Shown here: positions 56,935 to 64,000 of the stretch, in pieces | How the letters are laid out: each line of letters begins with the position of its first letter | How positions within the stretch are numbered: the first letter of the stretch is position 1 | The notes under the pieces: model-generated | Database searches by the model: none | Told to the model about the DNA's origin: nothing | What the model saw: only the letters and a program-made list of their open reading frames with translations | From: Siderastrea radians | Lineage: Eukaryota > Cnidaria > Anthozoa > Scleractinia > Rhizangiidae | Length of the DNA: 64,000 bases | Direction of reading: 5' to 3' | Assembly (NCBI GenBank): GCA_964017195.1 | Contig: OZ024896.1 | Span: forward strand, 27,131,430 to 27,195,429 | Translations under genes and position numbers: made by a program

Positions 56935-59259
56935 TTGCTAAAGAACAATCGTCAACCGCAACATAAACACAGTGTTAAAACGAGCGCGCAAAACTTAACT
57001 TAGGTTATGAGCACTTCTCCAACGAATTTAAGCGGTAACAGGGTGATCAAACGCTCAATCGATTTCCACGGTTGTTCTTTTGCCTCAAAACAAAGCAAAG
57101 CAGCACAAACTAAGCCGGTTGATGATTTAAATAGGAGCGGCACTGTCGACTGAGCACATAAACCTTAGAATGGCTGGCTATGGAGAGTTGACTTAAACAC
57201 ACCTGCGTTTTTGTGGGCAGAGTTCAGACGTGACGGTGTTTATTTTTCATTATAGCGTCATGTATTCACAGCTAGAGAGAACGGAGGCAAACAAAGTGAC
57301 TAGCGTAATTGTAATTTACTTGGGTTGAACGATTTACATCCAAAATGGTATTGAAAGGCATCTCTACAGCCACTTCTTTTCGTATTCTCACTTGGAGATA
57401 GCGGAACAAAGTTGCGCTTTTCTTGTTTTGTGTTGTATTTGTGTGTTTCTTTAATTCGACAAAAGCGATTAAGCATAAATCGAGAAAAAGCAATTTCCAC
57501 CGCCAGATTTAATTTCGCCAGGATAGAATACGTAATTAAAAAATCACAAACTGAGGCAAAACAAGGGAATTAAATTTTTCACTTTTTTTTCTTTTTTGGG
57601 GAATTCTTCAGGTGCCGGGAATTAAAGCGGAAATCCGAAAAATGTTGCTTTTCACCACACGTCAAACATAACTGAAATGACAAAACTTTTGATTTCCAAT
57701 TCGACAGTCCTTCATCGTGTAATCTAACACGGATAAATTGCCTCGACTTAATGAGGAAAATTGTAATTAGTTTTCCGTCAAATGCGGCTCATTTGTAAAG
57801 TCACTGTATTTTCAAACTCACAAGCAATTTTATGTTTCTACTTAAACAGAAACTGTCGGTCCCTCAACTGAATGCCACACATTTAACTTTCCAGAATTGG
57901 GTAAATCTGTTAAATTTTCCCCAAATGGGCTGACTTGTAAAGAAAAGTTAAGATGAGCAGCATCAAAGCGATTTCTTCCTTTTATTTACATATTTTTAAT
58001 TTGTTTTTTTGCTTGTAGAAGTGCTCATATTTCTTAAGTTCTCAAAGCAATATATTTTAAGAAAATAAAAACAGCCAAATGTAGGTATATTTATGTACTA
58101 CTGATAAGTGAAATAAAGACTACCTGATTTAAAATTGAACGAATGACTCTTCAATAACGCAATATTAAAGCAATATAACGCAAAGGGTTAGAAGAAGGGT
58201 TTGATTATAAAAAGCACAGAACAAATAAACCTCGTTTTCACCAGCGTAAACATTTCATTTCCAAGACGATCTCAACTGTCAGTTCTCATTTTTTTTTTTT
58301 GCAATTCATTAGTAAATGAAATTATAACCAGGAAATTGAGCGTTTTGAACTGTTCCATTAACAAAGGAAAGAAAGACATTGAAGTAACAGCAAGCACTTA
58401 ACATTAGCACGCTACCCAGCCATTTGCTGAATTACCGGCAGTGAACAACGTTTACGTTGAAATTATCCTGAGTGGAGCTTAGTATTACAGGCGAGAGCCC
58501 GGCCACAAAAAATCTCATTTTGCTAATGAAATTTACAAAGCGCATTTTAGTTAAATTTTATTCATCGAGAGTTCCTGCAATAATTCCGGCCGATACTGAC
58601 AAAGTGATATGACAGTCATAAATGGAGAAGGGATGAAAATTTCACTTTTGTGGACAAGTAAAGACAACTCCGTCTCCCGGAACCATTATAAATAAAGCGA
58701 AGACAACGTAAAAACATCTATGAATACAACAATCGGCTAGCCATTTTTCCTCCAAATTCACAATCTTCTTAATTTTCTGTCTTCGTGAGAATTTGGCTTT
58801 CGGTCAAGCCTTACATGATAAGATACATTGTACAGCTATGTTCCCCAATTTTTCCAGGCAACCATGAGCTAACCGAGAATCTATGGCAATTTTGAGTTCG
58901 ATGAGGATTTCATTAAACTCTTTTTTCTCTTTCTTTTTCAGCTTTCGACCTTTTTCCTCCTACTTTAGCTACTTTGAAACTGTAACTTGTAATCAGCAAC
59001 GGAGACGCTCATTAACAAAAGAAACAGAAACTATGGTTTGCTTTGAAGTTGAAAAATAGAAACAATAAAATGGGAGTTGCACATTTGCAGAGTGGCAGTT
59101 TGTCCACTGTATCCGTAAAATTGTAATTTGGCATGTATAAAACGCGGGTTAGCGGTTTTTAAAAACCAGGCATTGGGCTCAGCTGTTCAAAACAGGCTGC
59201 TCAGCCCTTTAGGTCAGTGCCTTCGCTGGTTTTACCTATGAGCCGTTAAAACACTTTTC
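56935..59259. other. Intergenic, upstream of GPCR; no gene recognised
   Basis: The first 150 bases are the GPCR leader, shared with the relic at 45326-45635. The rest is AT-rich without exons, RNAs or clear elements. Confidence 0.5.
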
Positions 59260-59538
59260 ATAGTACAACGCTAATTTTGGCGTGCTCCCATTGGTCGAAA
59301 TCGATCAAGTGACGCGATAGTGTCTCTCCTCAGCGGGCGCCCTATCAGCGCATAGTGCCCGTTTTGGCAATTTTCGCTAAAAATGTAGCGTTGTACAATA
59401 AAAAATAATCGAGTCCTTCTGTCTCAGGCCGTGTGTGTGTGATAGGTTCCCTCAGAAATTTGATGTTTAAACTTCATATAAGCCCTCGAACTACGTTCTT
59501 GGGCTAATATTTGTTGTGAACATCTAATTTCCTCGGGC
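59260..59538 (+). repeat. Dispersed repeat, copy 2
   Basis: Direct counterpart of 42123-42400. The shared core includes CTCCCATTGGTCGAAATCGA and CTCTCCTCAGCGGGCGCC. Confidence 0.9.
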
Positions 59539-60039
59539 AACCTGTCACACGATAATGCCCTCGACAGAAGAACTCTACTCTTTAAGTAGGGGATTCAAGT
59601 TTGCGAATTACTATAGTCCGTCTCTTATTGTGTATGTATTTGTTTCCTCAGTCGATCGTATTTATTATATCTATAGTGAACCGGATAGTTAGGATGTAAC
59701 GTTTCCAGCCTAACTGGCCCTTAGTTGCTCTCTTAGTGAGCTATATTACGGAACTTTAGATTTGACTACGAGAGGAGATTGTCTACGAGTACGACTTTTC
59801 AGTTGCAGTTTGTAGGCATTACATTTTCACGTCACATTCCTGTCTTATTCCTAAAGCTTCCTTCTTTAGTGGAAAACAACACGAAGAAGTGAGACCTCTG
59901 GAAATGTCACTGGTTTGATATTCAAAAGTCGCACCCGTACTCAATCTCGTACTCGTAGTCCGATCTAAAGGTCTCCATTAAGGTCTAGACTCGCCTGAAC
60001 TGTCAAGTTTCCCATCCTAACTGACAACACGTCTGTTGA

Positions 60040-60810
60040 ATTTAGGCGGGATACAAGTCAAAAAAAGATTTATGCCAGCGTTTGCCAGCCTAACTGACTC
60101 TAAGCCTGCGTGCTGACTTGGAGGTAAAGGTCAAGTGTGGACCGGATTTTCCGACTCAAAATTGATTTGTTTCGTCTTAGTAAGTTCCCCGGTCTTCTGA
60201 CTGCTCGGCTCGCTTACTTGTTCTCTGACGAAGGGCTAACGCTCGAAACGTCAGCTTTCAATTTCTCTACTATGGCCAATTTACCTAATCAACTCAGTTG
60301 ATAAACACAAATTTTTGTGTTTCACTTCCCCACCGACGAAGCACCACAGTTTCTCTAGAAAGTACCCCCCTTGCTTGTGGATGTACGTTAAGCGCGACCT
60401 AACGTTTCAGAGTCAAGAGTGATTTGTTTTGTCAGAGCTATACATTCCCTACTCCCTACCGGCAGCCAGTAAACCTAAGCCGGCGTGCTTACTAAGAGAT
60501 GTGGGTCTAGTGTGACTTGGATTTTTAAAGTCGGAAGTGAATTGTTTCGTTACAACCCAAGCCTAACTAGTAGCCTAGCAAGCACTAAACAACGTCACTA
60601 AGCCTGCGTGCTTATTTGAAGATGTAGGTCAAACATGACTCCTACTTTCAAAAGCGATTTATTTCGTTAGAGCTGTGCGTCTCTAACCTACTGACTTGCG
60701 CCAAGCCTTCGTGGTTATTTAAGGATGTGGAGTCAAGAGCGTCTAGTTGGAGCAGCGTTTTTAGTTCCACAAGGGAGTTATTTTGTCATTGCTATTTATT
60801 TGTCGGGGTG
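60040..60810 (+). repeat. Degenerate tandem repeats, unit about 120-150 bp
   Basis: The phrase AAGCC.GCGTGCT, then a GATGTRGGTC-like element, then a GATTTGTTTCGT.A-like element, recurs at least four times with much variation and with an unrelated segment around 60220-60360. It may be the terminal repeat area of an old retroelement. Confidence 0.6.
60224..60255 (+). ncRNA. Candidate hammerhead ribozyme core of Penelope-type retroelements
   Basis: CTGACGA (60225-60231), a GGGC-loop-GCTC hairpin, then GAAAC and GTCAGC fit the hammerhead core CUGANGA / stem II / GAAA / cleavage triplet GUC. Stem III would be minimal, as described for hammerheads in Penelope-like elements, which work better as dimers. 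Palindrome ATCAACTCAGTTGATAA follows at 60289. No reverse transcriptase remains here. Fold and activity are unverified. Confidence 0.5.
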
Positions 60811-62718
60811 TAGGTTAAAAAGTAATGATGTAGTCGTAAGTTACTTAACTGAGTAGGAGTTCCATTCAATTCAGTACGTATTCGTGAGGAGTTGCTGTAT
60901 ATTGTAAATACTATCTTAGTAACTGTAAGTTCATATGGTGGGATTGGTTCTTAACAAGCCCTCTCTAAATAAACTTATTTGCTTTCTAACACCGTTGTGT
61001 TTCTTGTTGTGCGGAACACGAACTTTTTTAGAAATGGTTACACACAAAAAAAAACGAGAAGGAGAGGGGAGGGGAGGGGTCCATTCAACCATCCCGCTCC
61101 CCTTGTATCACGGTGGGGGTATGAGCAGTGCTCGTACGTCCAACGGTTGCAGAACCTAATGCAAATTAGCAAAACCAACAGCATTTCTTCATTTGCATTG
61201 GGTTTGGCACATGTAAAATTCGAAGTTTGACCTGGCCCTGAACAACCCGCGATCAGGTTCTAATTTCGATTCGCCTGCCAGCTAGCGACTCACACAAGAG
61301 AATATGAGAGCGCTGCAAAAATTCGGCCTGATCGGAGGGAATATGGTTAACCTCAATGTTAGATCGTTAAGATTTTTCCTTGCCTTTACAGACGGATGGA
61401 TTTGTCTTCATAAATTTAGCTGGGGACAATTTTCGTTTGGGCTGGAACAGTGCGAACACCCGGTAACAGGTTTTTAAGGTTTCAAAGAGAACATGCGCAG
61501 TAGGTCATTTAGTCATGACAGTTGGCAGAATTCAACTTCCCAGTGAAAACGTCTATGAAATGTTCTTCTATCATCTAGTTTCGAATTGAATAACTTCAGA
61601 GTGAAGTGATAAACGCTTTTATACAAGAGAAACAAACCTTGGTTAATCCTGAGTTATTATTCTTGCACTTTCGAGTGACCGTGTCTTGATTATCCTTACA
61701 CTCGGGAAACCAGTGACCCTTTTCGGTCAAAATCTTGCGTGTACAGAGATTTTGCAAGACCACGGATTTCGTGAGGTTGCTAGGATAAAGAGTGACGAAG
61801 TATTTAAGGACACTATCGTCAATTTTTAGAAACACTTTGAAAGGCCCAAAAACACATTTACATCAACGAAAGCCTAAAAACAATGGTCCAGTTTTGTTAA
61901 AAAATCGTCTGTGGTGCACGGATGTTATTGATAAGTGTCTTTGTCTTCGGTTGGACAAAGTGAAAATGGGTTGAAACTTGAAAACGTCGAAAGGGCGTTT
62001 TCAGATTCTTCCCTCATTTCTTCTACCGAATTAGCAAATACTGATTCCGGCTTGTTCTTTCGTCCTCTTGGCGGTCAAGAATTTTCCCATTTTTGACCAA
62101 GAAACCAAACAAAAACCTCCCTGATTTTGCCCTTTGTTTCGGCAAGGTCACGAGTGCGTGCGTTATTCTGTTTGAAACTCTTCGAGTGTCCTGGCAGAAT
62201 AAGACAACCATCAATTCTGCACTCTGTTCTTAGGAATCGACAGCAGTTCAGGCGCCTGTAAATTACAGAACGCGATGACACCTTTCACTCTCTTCGAACA
62301 CGCAACCCGCATGCCCCATGCATCACTAACTTTGACCTACCCTAGTTTTACATGAATCCACACGAATTCAACCCTCCCACTCGTTTGTTGGAATCTCGTC
62401 GAGTTTTATTCTTGTTGGGTCCGAGTTTAATAATTCCACACCAATGCAAACTGACCGTTACGACATGGAATGTGCTAAAATATACATACATACAAAGAAC
62501 TATTTACATAAAAATATTCCGCTAACACAATAGTCTACTTTGTCAAGCTCAGAGGGACTCAACGACGTCAAATGGTTTTACCGTCAAATCGCGGCCACAT
62601 TTAACTGTCCACCAACAAAAGAGGAATTCTTTTTGCCATGAATGGAGCTTCGAATGGCTCCAAAACCCAACGTTAAATATTTTTACACACGTCAACAAAG
62701 CGATGTTGCTAGTGTATT
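60811..62718. other. Intergenic, probably including the 3' UTR of the gene at 62719
   Basis: A purine-rich stretch (GAGGGGAGGGGAGGGG) lies near 61065. No gene, RNA or inverted-repeat element was recognised. The last few hundred bases are presumably 3' untranslated sequence of the minus-strand gene. Confidence 0.45.
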
Positions 62719-62805
62719 TTAATCCTCATGTGGATCATCCGATTCCTCCCTGATACCAAGTTCCTCAAGTAACTGTTTTTCCATCTGGAGATATTCTTGA
62801 TATTC
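62719..62805 (-). CDS. Terminal coding exon of an unidentified gene
   Basis: On the minus strand, TTCTGCGCAG is followed by an open frame EYQEYLQMEKQLLEELGI then REESDDPHED and a TAA stop. A T-rich tract precedes the acceptor. The sequence is a helical, acidic tail, typical of conserved nuclear or cytosolic proteins, but I cannot name it. Upstream exons should lie to the right, beyond 62806, and were not found in the window. Confidence 0.6.
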   Translation of the reverse strand, partial: EYQEYLQMEKQLLEELGIREESDDPHED

Positions 62806-62836
62806 CTGCGCAGAATCCAATACAAAAAAACAATGT

Positions 62837-63224
62837 TTAAAGGGGTTATGTCACGAGGATTTTGCTATTTTAGGTCAATTCTTGTTAAAATCATAACCTA
62901 ATGCCTTTACTCAAACACAAAATGCTCCTGTAAAACTATAAGGAAGATATCAAATGAATTTTATTAGGCAGAGCTAACCATAATATTTTTTTGGTGATTT
63001 TTGAGAACATAGCGTCAAAACCTGAAAAAATTGGCCCACTTTTTTCAAGTTTCAATCCATTTCCATCCTTGCCATCGGTAGCAACAGACGACAGGAAACA
63101 GTTTCAGTGGCGTAAGGTAGTCTTTAATAACAAAGCTAGACCCTTATTTTTGGAATTCAATTGATGCCAAGACACTTTTTAGCTTTTTAAAAGATGCTAA
63201 AATAGCGTGACATAGCCCCTTTAA
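62837..63224. mobile_element. TTAA-flanked MITE 1
   Basis: TTAA, then AGGGGTTATGTCACG; the other end is CGTGACATAGCCCCT, then TTAA (63221-63224). About 380 bases, non-coding. TTAA target duplications are typical of piggyBac elements. It is in the intron of the minus-strand gene. Confidence 0.8.
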
Positions 63225-63420
63225 CCCTTTCACTCCTATACCAAGTTATGGTGAGATGATTTGTCATTCCAGCTTTTTAACTTGTTGACAAAATCCTATC
63301 GTGTTACCATTCAAATGAAACCTTTTGCATAGCACTATTTATTTCTTAGGATTTTACGAAACGAAATTTGAAATTTTTTTAAATTTTTTGCTTTGGCCAC
63401 TTTAGGAGTGAAAGGGTTAA
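63221..63420. mobile_element. TTAA-flanked MITE 2, abutting MITE 1
   Basis: TTAACCCTTTCACTCCT at the left end and AGGAGTGAAAGGGTTAA at the right, 200 bases in all. Its left TTAA is the right TTAA of MITE 1. Confidence 0.85.
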
Positions 63421-63512
63421 AGCAAAGCAAGACAAGTTAAAAGGGAAAAGAGTTAACAGCCGATTTCAATGCGTGTGAAGGTGTTTGATTGGTCATGATT
63501 AGAAAGCTACAA

Positions 63513-63694
63513 CCACAGACATAAATTTTTGAGACACCTAACGCTTTGTAGGTCGCTACCCCTTCCCCCTCTCAATGTTGCCAAAAAATCCACCGTTTCT
63601 CGCAGTTAAAACCAAATTTTGTAGTTTTTTCAACATTGCAAAGGGGAAGAGGGGGAGAACACGGCAAGGTGTCTCATGATTTTTGTCTGCGGTA
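63513..63694. mobile_element. Short MITE, about 180 bp
   Basis: Ends ACCACAGACATAAATTTTTG then AGACACC, and GGTGTCTCATGATTTTTGTC then TGCGGT, imperfect inverted repeats of 27 bases. Second-level inverted matches (CCCCTTCCCCCTCT against GGGGAAGAGGGGGA) lie inside. Confidence 0.75.
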
Positions 63695-64000
63695 GTAGCA
63701 AAGATACAGTCTCCTTCCGCATCTCTTGACAGTTGATACAAGCCTCGCTAAGTTCGCTTTGCTTGCCGATTTTCTCTTCGATCTAAGAGGTACTCGGTCA
63801 AGGCCAGAATTCGATACTAATGGTCAAATAAATATCAAACTGTTTTATAGTGCTGTAAGAAAAAGGAAAAATAACCAAGGAAAGCAAAATCCTGAGCTAC
63901 GAAATAAGCTTCACTTATTCATGAGAAACTGCATACTTGGCTGATTCGCTTTAAAGAAAAAGAGACGTCGTAGTGACTTCTTAACAAAATCGAAGAGAGA

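Noticed and set aside
56447..56941. Plus-strand frame of 164 codons
   Set aside because: Antisense shadow of the second GPCR, with no independent domain.

Overview
The window is nuclear DNA from a multicellular animal, most likely an anthozoan cnidarian such as a stony coral. Genes are split by long AT-rich introns with GT-AG splice sites, intergenic space is full of small inverted-repeat transposons, and two intronless class A GPCRs are present. The coral assignment rests on the general character of the genes and repeats; no search was run.

Layout. (1) 1701-19534, plus strand: twelve exons, 5' end missing, encode one membrane protein. In order it has the end of an F5/8 type C (discoidin) domain, four fibronectin type III domains with one exon each, an S1-like half-domain, a membrane helix, a pore loop with the potassium signature TVGYGD, a second helix ending in an iGluR M3-like segment, an S2-like half-domain, a third helix and a cytoplasmic tail. 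The layout is that of an ionotropic glutamate receptor, but the filter is that of a potassium channel and the ectodomain looks adhesive. This is the most interesting gene here. (2) 19535-25309: no recognisable gene, diverged repeats. (3) 25310-26314, minus: intronless class A GPCR. (4) 26315-34068: no firm gene, three inverted-repeat elements. (5) 34799-43086, plus: five exons giving a complete 321-residue NADH-cytochrome b5 reductase-like protein with an oxidoreductase-like N-terminal motif. (6) 43087-50200: a pair of tRNA-derived SINEs head to head inside one target duplication, a diverged segmental duplication, a GPCR 5'-end relic, and a 2.54-kb element with a broken tyrosine recombinase gene, 32-bp terminal inverted repeats and large palindromes near both ends. 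(7) 50200-55758: no recognisable gene, a 3-kb span bounded by perfect 25-bp inverted repeats. (8) 55759-56934, minus: second intronless class A GPCR. (9) 56935-62718: repeats, including a candidate hammerhead-type ribozyme motif of the Penelope-element kind. (10) 62719-62805, minus: terminal coding exon of an unidentified gene, followed by abutting TTAA-flanked MITEs.

The genes do not form a functional unit. Exon borders were inferred by reading splice consensus and phase. In both multi-exon genes every phase closes; one junction in the channel gene needs a GC-AG intron.
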